Shown here: piece by piece, positions 27,167 through 34,294 of the stretch | How the letters are laid out: each line of letters opens with the position of its first letter | How positions within the stretch are numbered: position 1 is the stretch's first letter | Assembly (NCBI RefSeq): GCF_000316115.1 | Contig: NZ_JH993797.1 | Span: 978,486-1,042,485 of the forward strand | DNA length: 64,000 nucleotides | Origin: Leptolyngbya sp. PCC 7375 | GTDB lineage: Bacteria > Cyanobacteriota > Cyanobacteriia > Phormidesmidales > Phormidesmidaceae | Direction of reading: 5' to 3' | Program-made: the position numbers and the translations under genes | The notes under the pieces: generated by a model | Database searches by the model: none | What the model saw: the letters and a program-made list of their open reading frames with translations, nothing else | What the model was told of the DNA's origin: nothing

Positions 27167-27212
27167 ATCACAACAGTTGTTATGTTTTGAGCGGCATAAC
27201 AACTGTTGTGAT
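27167..27212. promoter_or_regulatory. 18-bp perfect inverted repeat, double TetR operator
   Basis: ATCACAACAGTTGTTATG at 27167-27184 and its exact complement CATAACAACTGTTGTGAT at 27195-27212 flank the 10-base spacer TTTTGAGCGG. Each arm is itself a small palindrome, ACAAC-N-GTTGT, so two repressor dimers could bind side by side. It fills the divergent promoter and ends four bases before the GNAT start codon, so binding would block that gene directly. Confidence 0.75.
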
Positions 27213-27215
27213 GTA

Positions 27216-27677
27216 ATGATTCGATCGACTACGCTCGATGACACGGCTGCGCTGCTTGCCTTAGCCAGTGAGGCAATTGGCTTCTCACCAGAGGAGTTGG
27301 AGGCATTGAAAGCAAGCCTGAATGATTATTTTAGCGGTGAAAATGGCGATCATTTTTGGCTGACGGACGATGATGACGGGCTAGTGGCGGCGGCCTACTG
27401 TGCGCCTGAGCGGATGACCCATGGGACATGGAATCTACTCTTTCTTGCTGTCCATCCCGAGCAACAGGGGCAAGGGCGGGGTACAGCAATGGTGCGCTAT
27501 GTTGAAGCAACGTTGGCGGCACGGGGAGCGCACTTATTATTGGTGGAGACATTAGCAAGCTTCGAACAGACGCGAGCGTTCTATCTTAAGTGTGGCTATG
27601 GGCAAGAAGCGTGCATTCGTGACTTTTATGAAGCAGGCGCTGACAAGATTGTTTATCGTAAATTGCTAAATTTTTGA
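27216..27677 (+). CDS. GNAT-family N-acetyltransferase
   Basis: A 153-residue acetyltransferase. LLFLAVHPEQQGQGRGTAMVRYVE carries the acetyl-CoA-binding Q-x-x-G-x-G/A motif, and ETLASFEQTRAFYLKCGY is the usual strand 6-helix 4 element. I chose ATG 27216 (MIRSTTLDDTAALLALA); a longer TTG-initiated frame from 27177 would translate the operator. The substrate cannot be predicted. Control by the divergent TetR is likely. Confidence 0.85.
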   Translation: MIRSTTLDDTAALLALASEAIGFSPEELEALKASLNDYFSGENGDHFWLTDDDDGLVAAAYCAPERMTHGTWNLLFLAVHPEQQGQGRGTAMVRYVEATLAARGAHLLLVETLASFEQTRAFYLKCGYGQEACIRDFYEAGADKIVYRKLLNF

Positions 27678-27709
27678 GGTTAGATGTTTGAAGACACTGA
27701 GTCTGATGA

Positions 27710-28597
27710 TTAGCTTGCCCTAAATGCCTTGGGGCTCATGCCAGTCACTTGACGAAACTGTTTGCTTAAATGACTGTGGCTGTTAAATCCACACTCTAAG
27801 GCAATATCAACAATGAGACGATCTGTTTGTTTCAACAACTGTTTTGCTCTCTCCACCCGTTGTTGTACCAGATATTGGTGAGGAGAAATGCCGATGGACT
27901 GTTTAAATAAGCGACTGAAGTGAAATTGGCTCATGTCTAATAGCTGGGCCAGGTCCGTCAGTTTGATCTCGCGGTCCAAATAGGCATCGATATAGTCTAA
28001 AACTCGCTGCAGTTGGTACTGGGGTAAGCCCCCCCCATAGGTGGGGACTGATGTTTTAGTGGTGGTGTGCTGTCTGAGTAAATTGACCGCCAGAACATTA
28101 GCCAGTGAATCCAGGTATAGCCTGTTGCCTGATGCGTTTTGCTTGAACTCGGTGAGGAGCATTATGGCAATGGATTCAAGCTGGGGATTATTGGTTTGAA
28201 ATTGGGGGAGAAGGAGGATGCGATCGCAATCCTGCTGAATCGTCTCCTGAGCGATACGTTTCACAAAAGCATCGCTCAGCTGAATCTGTAAACAGTTTTC
28301 ATCTCCTTCCCACCGAGCAAAAAATGGTGTACTCGCTGGAGTAATAGAGATATCCCCTTTTTTGTACAATCCCGTATGGGTTTTGCCATCTTGTGCTTGC
28401 AAATAGTAGATAGGCCGAGGCACAAGGGACATAAACAGCGTGTGTTTATTCCCACAGTGATAATGCCCTTCGCCAGGGGGATTTAGGAGTTGTGTGATAC
28501 GAATAGGCTCCACGTCCTGTGTCTGGTCGAGCGAGGAACTTGTTTGAACCGGTTGTATAGCAGGTTCTTGCACGGAGTCAGTCCATGACGTCAGCAC
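27710..28597 (-). CDS. AraC-family transcriptional regulator
   Basis: A 295-residue activator that starts with GTG directly after an in-frame stop, leaving no alternative upstream start. The C-terminal 100 residues contain two helix-turn-helices (LTDLAQLLDMSQFHFSRLFK, then DIALECGFNSHSHLSKQFRQ and the family end VTGMSPKAFR). The N-terminal domain shows a cupin-like pattern, suggesting small-molecule sensing. It is divergent from the NAD(P)-binding oxidoreductase gene 198 bases away and probably controls that gene and those after it. Confidence 0.87.
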   Translation of the reverse strand: MLTSWTDSVQEPAIQPVQTSSSLDQTQDVEPIRITQLLNPPGEGHYHCGNKHTLFMSLVPRPIYYLQAQDGKTHTGLYKKGDISITPASTPFFARWEGDENCLQIQLSDAFVKRIAQETIQQDCDRILLLPQFQTNNPQLESIAIMLLTEFKQNASGNRLYLDSLANVLAVNLLRQHTTTKTSVPTYGGGLPQYQLQRVLDYIDAYLDREIKLTDLAQLLDMSQFHFSRLFKQSIGISPHQYLVQQRVERAKQLLKQTDRLIVDIALECGFNSHSHLSKQFRQVTGMSPKAFRAS

Positions 28598-28795
28598 CTA
28601 ATTATATCGGTTATCTAACTGTAATCAGGTAACTTCGCTTACATACTTTAGATTTCAGCCTTTCTCTGCCTTTTCTGCGTTTCATGTCCACATTTGACAA
28701 CTCCCCGCAAGATTGTGACAGGGCCGCAAAAAATAGAAAGCCCAGAAAGAATTGCCTGCCTAAGCTAAGGGTGTCATTGCTTAGGAGCAAACACC

Positions 28796-29425
28796 ATGAA
28801 ACTAGTTATTTTTGGAGCTACAGGCAGCACCGGGCGTCAGGTTGTCGAACAGGCACTGGACCAGGGGCATAGGGTCACAGCCTTTGTCCGGACCCCTGCT
28901 AAGTTGAATATTCAGCATCCCAACCTTAACGTGGCTCAGGGGGATGTGATGGATCTGCCATCGGTAGAGCAGGCGGTCCAAGGTCAAGAGGCGGTTGTAT
29001 GTATCCTCGGGTCTGGTCAACAGCTAAAAAGTAATATTCGCTCAGCAGGGACACAGCAGATCATCCGTGCCATGGAACACGCGGGGGTACGACGATTTAT
29101 CTGTCAGAGCACTCTTGGTGCCGGAGATAGCTGGGGCAGCCTAAACTTCTTCTGGAAGTACATTATGTTTGGCTTTATTCTGCGCCATGTGTTTGCAGAT
29201 CATGAGCTGCAGGAGAGTTATGTGCAACAAAGCAACCTGGATTGGACCATTGTTCGACCTGGTGCGTTGATTGAGGGTGGTCAAACAGGACAATACCGCC
29301 ATGGTTTTCCAGGCACCGATAAAACTTCGAAATTGAAAATTACTCGCGCGGATGTGGCGGATTTTATTTTGAAGCAGCTGTCCAATGATGCGTATCTTCG
29401 TCAAGCACCAAGTTTGTCTTACTGA
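28796..29425 (+). CDS. NAD(P)H-binding atypical SDR protein
   Basis: A 209-residue protein with the glycine-rich loop VIFGATGSTGRQVVEQAL at its start and QGDVMDLPSVEQAVQGQEAVVCILG, as in the NmrA/biliverdin reductase B-like group of atypical short-chain dehydrogenases. The YxxxK active site of classical SDRs is not present. TTAGGAG precedes the ATG. The family reduces flavins or quinones or senses NADPH; the substrate is unknown. It is divergent from the AraC regulator. Confidence 0.85.
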   Translation: MKLVIFGATGSTGRQVVEQALDQGHRVTAFVRTPAKLNIQHPNLNVAQGDVMDLPSVEQAVQGQEAVVCILGSGQQLKSNIRSAGTQQIIRAMEHAGVRRFICQSTLGAGDSWGSLNFFWKYIMFGFILRHVFADHELQESYVQQSNLDWTIVRPGALIEGGQTGQYRHGFPGTDKTSKLKITRADVADFILKQLSNDAYLRQAPSLSY

Positions 29426-29445
29426 AGAACGCATCCGCTATCTCA

Positions 29446-29466
29446 GGGCAGGTACAATACCTGCCC
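29446..29466. repeat. Palindromic intergenic repeat GGGCAGGTA/TACCTGCCC
   Basis: GGGCAGGTA and TACCTGCCC are perfect 9-base arms around CAA, followed by CCTACAG. This motif resembles intergenic repeats dispersed in many cyanobacterial genomes. It lies 20 bases after the oxidoreductase stop and could also stabilise the 3' end of that mRNA. Confidence 0.5.
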
Positions 29467-29525
29467 CTACAGAATTCTGCATTTTGAACTGGATTTATCA
29501 TCACAGCAATTCACTGGAGACAATT

Positions 29526-29618
29526 ATGACTGTTGCTCAAAATTTGCGTTTGCCTTATCCACGTTCGCAGCTAAAGGGTCCGAGTAAACAGGCTGACAGC
29601 TTCAACATTGGCACGTAA
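29526..29618 (+). CDS. Possible 30-codon ORF or gene remnant
   Basis: ATG 29526 opens a 30-residue frame (MTVAQNLRLPYPRSQLKGPS at its start) ending TAA at 29616-29618, 14 bases before the ester cyclase gene. GGAGACA lies upstream of the ATG. It could be the N-terminal stub of a deleted gene, given the decay just downstream, or a small leader ORF. No family recognised. Confidence 0.25.
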   Translation: MTVAQNLRLPYPRSQLKGPSKQADSFNIGT

Positions 29619-29632
29619 TCGAGGAGAATTCT

Positions 29633-30049
29633 ATGTCTGATACTAACCGAGCAATCATCCGTCGTTACATTGAAGAGGTGATCAATAAAGGCAATTTTTC
29701 AGCTATAGAGGAGTTTGTTCATCCAGACTATATTTTCGGCAGTCCGAATGAAGAATTCCAGGGGGCAGATGGGTTAAAGGAATTTATTGGGGCGTTTCGC
29801 AAGGCGTTTCCTGACCTCAGGATACAGGTTGATGACTTGGCTACTGAAGAGAACAAAATCGTGACCTGTTTTACGTTAACCGGTACCCATAAGGGGGACC
29901 TGATGGGAATCCCCGCCACTGGCAAGCCAGTAAACGTCCATGGCATGATTCTCAGTCGTTTTAAGGCAGATAAGATAATCGAGGAATGGGAAATTTTAGA
30001 CCAGCTGGCAATGTTTAAACAGCTTGGCCTTTTCTCTCTACCCGCATAA
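29633..30049 (+). CDS. SnoaL-like ester cyclase family protein
   Basis: A 138-residue NTF2-fold protein. The N-terminal NRAIIRRYIEEVINKGNFSAIEEFVHPDYIFG and GLKEFIGAFRKAFPDLRIQVDDL, then GTHKGDLMGIPATGKPVNVHGM, match the SnoaL/ester cyclase family. These proteins are small hydrolase, cyclase or binding domains; the ligand is unknown. CGAGGAG provides the ribosome binding site. The next gene, also NTF2-like, begins 13 bases after its stop and was probably co-transcribed before disruption. Confidence 0.82.
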   Translation: MSDTNRAIIRRYIEEVINKGNFSAIEEFVHPDYIFGSPNEEFQGADGLKEFIGAFRKAFPDLRIQVDDLATEENKIVTCFTLTGTHKGDLMGIPATGKPVNVHGMILSRFKADKIIEEWEILDQLAMFKQLGLFSLPA

Positions 30050-30062
30050 AAAGGAGGCAACC

Positions 30063-30675
30063 ATGGACCCAGATCTGATCCTAGAACAACAATATGATGC
30101 TGTAATTGACTTGCTCAAGCAGTATTATGACGGTCTATATCGATGTGATGTATCGCTCTTAAAAAAGGTATTCCATCCTAGGGCACAGTATTTCACAGCA
30201 TCCGATGGGGAGGGTATGACCTCGACACGATGTAGAGTGCTATAACGCTTATCCAGCAAGGGTTTCAGGAAGATTTGAGCGAAGAATAAATTTTCTCAGT
30301 TTCAGCGTGATGGAGATTGTAAGCTTCTTGTAGGGCTTAGGATTTCTGACTTTTTAATAGACATCTAATTGAGGTCATACCCCCGATGGGGAACTGTTGC
30401 ATCTCGATATGGATACCTATTTACCGATAGTTGAACAACGCGTGTCTCCAGAAAGTAAGGGTGAGCCCTATGGATTTGCCATTGATTCAATCGAGTTTGC
30501 AGGTCCGGTAACTGCGATCGCAAAAGTCCGCAGCTCTATGTTCTCCAAAAACTATATCGACATGCTGTCTCTCATTCACATAGACGGTCAATGGACAATC
30601 ATTTCCAAAGTTTTTCACTATACGGTTTCAGATAAGGTTCAAGAGAAATCAATTTTGTCTAGCAGAGAAGGCTGA
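30063..30675 (+). pseudogene. NTF2/lumazine-binding-like gene split by a MITE
   Basis: The 5' part (from ATG 30063, ribosome site AAGGAGG) encodes LLKQYYDGLYRCDVSLLKKVFHPRAQYF and TASDGE. The 3' part in another frame continues LLHLDMDTYLPIVEQRVSP to the stop at 30675. Removing bases 30212-30392 (the inserted element plus one target duplicate, 181 bp) joins the halves in frame as TASDGELLHLDMDTY, giving an intact protein of about 143 residues of the nuclear transport factor 2-like, putative lumazine-binding family. As it stands the reading frame ends shortly inside the insert, so the protein is truncated. Confidence 0.85.
30212..30382. mobile_element. 171-bp MITE-like element with 12-bp terminal inverted repeats
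   Basis: The element begins GGGTATGACCTC and ends GAGGTCATACCC, perfect 12-bp terminal inverted repeats. It is flanked by an exact 10-bp duplication, CCGATGGGGA, at 30202-30211 and 30383-30392. It encodes no protein. Excision with one duplicate restores the interrupted gene exactly. These are the marks of a non-autonomous DNA transposon. A 10-bp target duplication occurs in some insertion-sequence families such as ISAs1 and IS4 relatives, but I cannot assign the parent. Confidence 0.88.
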
Positions 30676-30786
30676 CTGTCTATGTTTTAGCTTTCCAGTA
30701 CTTGAGAACAACAATTGCTGACTGGCAGCTTGGCGATTGTCCTTGGCATAATGGATTGGTGGTGTTCTGAAAACGGAGAAATATTT

Positions 30787-30980
30787 GTGAAGAAGGTGGC
30801 TGTGTTCGGCAATGCTGGCGGTGGAAAGTCTCTGATGAAGCATATACAGCAACCCATAATCAGCTGCTTCAGCAAGAGCAGTGGGTTGTTGACGGTTTTG
30901 GCTCTTTAGGGACAGTGTGGGAGCGTCTGCGTATCGCGGATACTCTGGTATATAAGGATTTTATAAGATCCAAAAATTAA
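30787..30980 (+). pseudogene. Relic of P-loop adenylate-kinase-like/topology modulation protein
   Basis: A GTG at 30787 begins VKKVAVFGNAGGGKS, the near-invariant N-terminus and Walker A of this small nucleoside kinase family. The sequence then jumps, with a frame change, to DEAYTATHNQLLQQEQWVVD followed by GFGSLGTVWERLRIADTLVY and stops at 30978-30980. In intact members about 35-40 residues separate these parts and another 80 or so follow, so the gene has an internal deletion with frameshift and has lost its 3' half. Family assignment is from memory of the motifs. Confidence 0.7.
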
Positions 30981-30981
30981 T

Positions 30982-31015
30982 GATGTACAGACGTTGCATG
31001 CAACGTCTGTACATC
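30982..31015. repeat. 34-bp perfect palindrome
   Basis: GATGTACAGACGTTGCA is followed immediately by its exact reverse complement TGCAACGTCTGTACATC. The core ACGTTGCATGCAACGT matches a palindromic repeat I recall from many cyanobacterial intergenic regions. It lies two bases after the stop of the kinase relic and 105 bases from the end of the ABC permease gene. It may be a mobile REP-like unit or a transcript-end hairpin. Confidence 0.7.
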
Positions 31016-31120
31016 CAATAGTGGAGCCTAATTAATTTTGGTTCCTTAGCAGTTCTCGGTTGAGATGATTAGAGTCTGGTGGTGTGAGTAGGTTGTGAGT
31101 GAGGAGCAGCAATGCCCAAC

Positions 31121-31933
31121 TCACTCTGACAGACGTTGCTTTGATAAACGTCTATAGAGTACATAGGCCACTATAATTAAGCTAAAGGAAAACAGAGTGG
31201 TCAACGTGCCCAATGCATAGAGTGCCGGGGACGTAACATTAGTCGTCATACCAAAGATTTCCAAAGGCAGTGTATTGTACTGTCCAGACACCAACGATGT
31301 ACGCGTAAACTCATCGTATGAAAGGGTGAAGGTTAATAAACTCACCCCGATGAGGCTAGGGGCAATCAGCGGTAAGACAATTTCCAAAAATGTTTTGGCA
31401 TCGCTGGCCCCTAGATCTCGGGCCGCTTCTTCATAGGACGGATTAAACCGATTAAAGATACCTAACATAATCAAAAATGCAATGGGCAAGGTCCAGGTCA
31501 GGTGGGCTCCCAAACCTGAGCTATACCATCTGGTGGGCCACTCCATGACTTGGAACATGACGCCCAGCCCCAGGGAGACCAAAATGCTAGGCACAATTAG
31601 GCTGGCAATACTCAAGTAAAACAGTATAGTTGAACCCCGAAACCGTTGTCGGAAGGCCATAGCTGCGGAAACGGCCATACTAGCCACTAAGGCGGTTACC
31701 AAACCGCCCAGCACTAGCGATCGCTTAAATGGCTCCACAAAGTTACCCACTCGCTGCTCTTGGAAAACCTGCCCAAGCCAGTGGAAGCCAAAGCTGCGGA
31801 CAGGAAAGGTGAGCGTCCCATCTGGCCCTTGGAGGGACAAGATAAAGATGGTAATCATCGGGCCATAAAGAAAGAGAACAAACAGCCCAAAAAATGCAGC
31901 TAGCAGATAAAAAGAGAGAGAGCGTTTTTTCAT
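31121..31933 (-). CDS. Polyamine-type ABC transporter permease (PotC-like)
   Basis: A 270-residue permease with six predicted helices and the EAA loop EEAARDLGASDAKTFLEIVLPLIAPSL that contacts the ATPase. The pattern is that of PotC/PotI, the second permease of spermidine/putrescine-type importers. Its ATG overlaps the TGA of the first permease by four bases (ATGA), so the two are translationally coupled. It closes the transporter operon. Context (ureide-hydrolysing enzymes, NtcA box) suggests a nitrogenous solute rather than a polyamine. Confidence 0.9.
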   Translation of the reverse strand: MKKRSLSFYLLAAFFGLFVLFLYGPMITIFILSLQGPDGTLTFPVRSFGFHWLGQVFQEQRVGNFVEPFKRSLVLGGLVTALVASMAVSAAMAFRQRFRGSTILFYLSIASLIVPSILVSLGLGVMFQVMEWPTRWYSSGLGAHLTWTLPIAFLIMLGIFNRFNPSYEEAARDLGASDAKTFLEIVLPLIAPSLIGVSLLTFTLSYDEFTRTSLVSGQYNTLPLEIFGMTTNVTSPALYALGTLTTLFSFSLIIVAYVLYRRLSKQRLSE

Positions 31934-32787
31934 AGTTCTTTTCTAATATCCACAAGGCGCAAAATCGAAATGACCACTAGTAACGTCACGGCCAATAGCA
32001 CAATGGCATTGGCGGCTGCCAGGGGATATTGCAAACTGCCAATCTGAGTTTGAATCAGCTTGCCAATGGAGGCCGCCTGCCCCCCACCCATCAGCCGCAC
32101 CGTGACAAACTCCCCCATCACTAGTGTGACGATAAAAATCGAACCAATGGCAATGCCCGGTGCTGATAGGGGAAAAATGACTTCCTTAAAGACTTCAAGC
32201 CCCGATGCACCCATGTCTTCTGCAGCGGTAATCAGGGTACGGTCAATGCGCATCAGGCTGTTAAAAATAGGCGCAATCATAAAAATGACGTAGAGGTGCA
32301 CCATACCTAGCACCACCGCAAAGTCAGAGTAGAGTAAAAACTCCAATGGTTGTTGAGTCAGTCCCGAACCCACCAAAATCTGATTAACTAACCCCTCTCT
32401 TCCCAGCAGCGGCAACCAGGAAATCATGCGAATGATATTCGAGGTCCAGAATGGGATAGTGCAGACCAAAAATAACAGTACCTGCCAACGCAGTTTAGGA
32501 ATGTGAAATGAAAGAAAATAGGCCACTGGGTAGCCAATTAGCAATATAAATAGCCACGTTAACCCAACAAACTTAAAGGTGTTGAGATAGGTTTTAAGGG
32601 TAACATCGGAGGTAAAAATACCGATGTAATTATCCAGGGTAAAGGCGGGGGTCATGGAGTAGCCATTAAACTCCCAGAAACTGACCACCGCAATGAGTAG
32701 TATGGGGAAAATTAAGAATAGCCCCAGCGCTAGCGCCTGGGGCGTTGCGAGGAAATAGGGTTTTAAGTTAGTCCAGGCTTTAGCCAT
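31930..32787 (-). CDS. Polyamine-type ABC transporter permease (PotB-like)
   Basis: About 285 residues with six helices and the EAA-type loop ITAAEDMGASGLEVFKEVIFPLSAPG. It fits PotB/PotH, the first permease of the spermidine/putrescine-type family. I use ATG 32787 (MAKAWTNLKPYFLATPQ); the frame runs to 32838 but the extra residues would come from the repeat-bearing spacer. The operon is interrupted between this gene and the binding-protein gene by a palindromic repeat of about 80 bases. Confidence 0.9.
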   Translation of the reverse strand: MAKAWTNLKPYFLATPQALALGLFLIFPILLIAVVSFWEFNGYSMTPAFTLDNYIGIFTSDVTLKTYLNTFKFVGLTWLFILLIGYPVAYFLSFHIPKLRWQVLLFLVCTIPFWTSNIIRMISWLPLLGREGLVNQILVGSGLTQQPLEFLLYSDFAVVLGMVHLYVIFMIAPIFNSLMRIDRTLITAAEDMGASGLEVFKEVIFPLSAPGIAIGSIFIVTLVMGEFVTVRLMGGGQAASIGKLIQTQIGSLQYPLAAANAIVLLAVTLLVVISILRLVDIRKEL

Positions 32788-32831
32788 GGGTATATAGGAC
32801 CTTGAATAAAAGTTTGGCTGGCAGACGTTGG

Positions 32832-32913
32832 CCCTCACCCTAAATCCCTCTCCCTAGGGAGAGGGACTTTGAGATCCCCTTCTCCCTGGGGAGAGGGGGG
32901 TGGGGGATGAGGG
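32832..32913. repeat. Intra-operon palindromic repeat (CCCTCACCC...GATGAGGG)
   Basis: The spacer between the binding-protein and permease genes consists of CCCTCACCCTAAATCCCTCT, the hairpin CCTCTCCCTAGGGAGAGG, a second CTCCCTGGGGAG hairpin and a closing GGGGGATGAGGG complementary to the start. Similar intergenic repeats are common in cyanobacteria. In this position it could shield the 3' end of the binding-protein mRNA and so raise its level over the permeases. Confidence 0.65.
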
Positions 32914-32916
32914 CGA

Positions 32917-34227
32917 CTACGACGCAATAAACTCGTTCCACTTCTGAACAAGGTAAGTGTTCTCTTCCATGGTGGAGTTCCAGCAGACGATGTTGCCAAA
33001 GCGATCCTTGAAGGAACCCCCGTCACGAACAGCCCCAGCCTTGGCTAGAGTTTTCTCAAAGGGGTCTACCATATCCACAGCGGCGGGCTTACCCTCGTAC
33101 CAAAAGTCCCACTCCTCAGCGGACATATACTTCTTAGCGTTTTCTGGTGCAGCGCTATAGTAGCCCTGACGACCTAAGAAGGCACCAACCCAGCCCTCTA
33201 GCATCCAATTCATATACTCGTAAGCCGCATCTAGCTCGATGCCGCTGAGGTTCTTGGAGAGGCCGACACCACCACCCCAGCCGCGATAGCCTTCTTTAAG
33301 GGGGGCGTAGATGCACTCAATGCCTTTCGCCTGCACCGCAGTCACCGCAGGAGACCACATGGATTGTAGTACAACTTCACCCGAGGACATCAGGTTTACT
33401 GACTCATCAAAGGTCTTCCAGAAAGCACGGAACTGCCCCTTGGCCTTTTGCTCTTTGAGGATATCGGTAATCTGATCGATTTCTGCTTTGGTCATGTTGC
33501 CCTTGTCACCAAAGGTCATCAGACCCAGAGCTTCAGCCACCATGGCCGCATCCATGATGCCGATCTGAGGAATATCCAGGATGGAGGTCTTGCCCTTGAA
33601 TTCCTCGTTAAAGAGTTCTCCCCAGCTTTCAATGTTACGACCCACGAGATCAGGACGATAGCCCAGGGTGTCAGCATTGTACTGGAAGGGAATCAGGGTG
33701 GCAAAATCTGTGGGCGTGGCTGAGAATTCTTTGGAATCTGCCCCAGTCAGATACATCACTCTGTAAGGAGCAGTCCCCTGGGACGCTTCCACCGGCATGC
33801 CTTCAAATTTGCCACTGGTGAAGAAGGGAACAATCTTATCCCAATCTTTGATTTTAGAGACGGCAATGGGTTGCAGGTTACCAGAGGGGACAACCAGCGG
33901 CAGACTGAAGTATTCACCGTCAAAGATATCGTACTGATCGGGCTGGGTGATGGCAATTTGGTTATTTTCTTCAGTACTCAAAGCCCGCATTTCTAGCTTA
34001 AAGCCCAGGTCTTCTTGGGCCTTATCGCGGATTTCATTGATCTGGGAAACGCCAGTACCGATGAGGCGCAGGGTGACGTCTTTAGTTTGATTTGTGTTGA
34101 CTTCAGGGCCGGGAGCCGGATTGTTAGGGGTGCCTTCTGGTGCAGAGGACGCGCATCGTGTGGTCGCGACGGCAGCCCCAGCAGCCAAACCAGTGTAAAG
34201 TAGCTTACGACGAGTGATTTTAGTCAT
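32917..34227 (-). CDS. Tat-exported extracellular solute-binding protein (PotD-like)
   Basis: A 436-residue binding protein of the PotD/PotF superfamily. The N-terminus MTKITRRKLLYTGLAAGAAV is a twin-arginine signal (RRKLL), followed by a cysteine at about 25 that could be a lipid anchor, although TTRC is a poor lipobox. Family-like segments include IPFQYNADTLGYRPDLVG, ESWGELFNEEFKGKTSILD and YEYMNWMLEG. Tat export suggests folding before secretion. It should deliver the solute to the two permeases. The ligand residues cannot be judged by eye. Confidence 0.88.
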   Translation of the reverse strand: MTKITRRKLLYTGLAAGAAVATTRCASSAPEGTPNNPAPGPEVNTNQTKDVTLRLIGTGVSQINEIRDKAQEDLGFKLEMRALSTEENNQIAITQPDQYDIFDGEYFSLPLVVPSGNLQPIAVSKIKDWDKIVPFFTSGKFEGMPVEASQGTAPYRVMYLTGADSKEFSATPTDFATLIPFQYNADTLGYRPDLVGRNIESWGELFNEEFKGKTSILDIPQIGIMDAAMVAEALGLMTFGDKGNMTKAEIDQITDILKEQKAKGQFRAFWKTFDESVNLMSSGEVVLQSMWSPAVTAVQAKGIECIYAPLKEGYRGWGGGVGLSKNLSGIELDAAYEYMNWMLEGWVGAFLGRQGYYSAAPENAKKYMSAEEWDFWYEGKPAAVDMVDPFEKTLAKAGAVRDGGSFKDRFGNIVCWNSTMEENTYLVQKWNEFIAS

Positions 34228-34294
34228 AGATTAGTCCTAGAAACAAATTCATGTGAGTTCTGTGACTTCGATTAGATCAGCGATGAATGCCCAG

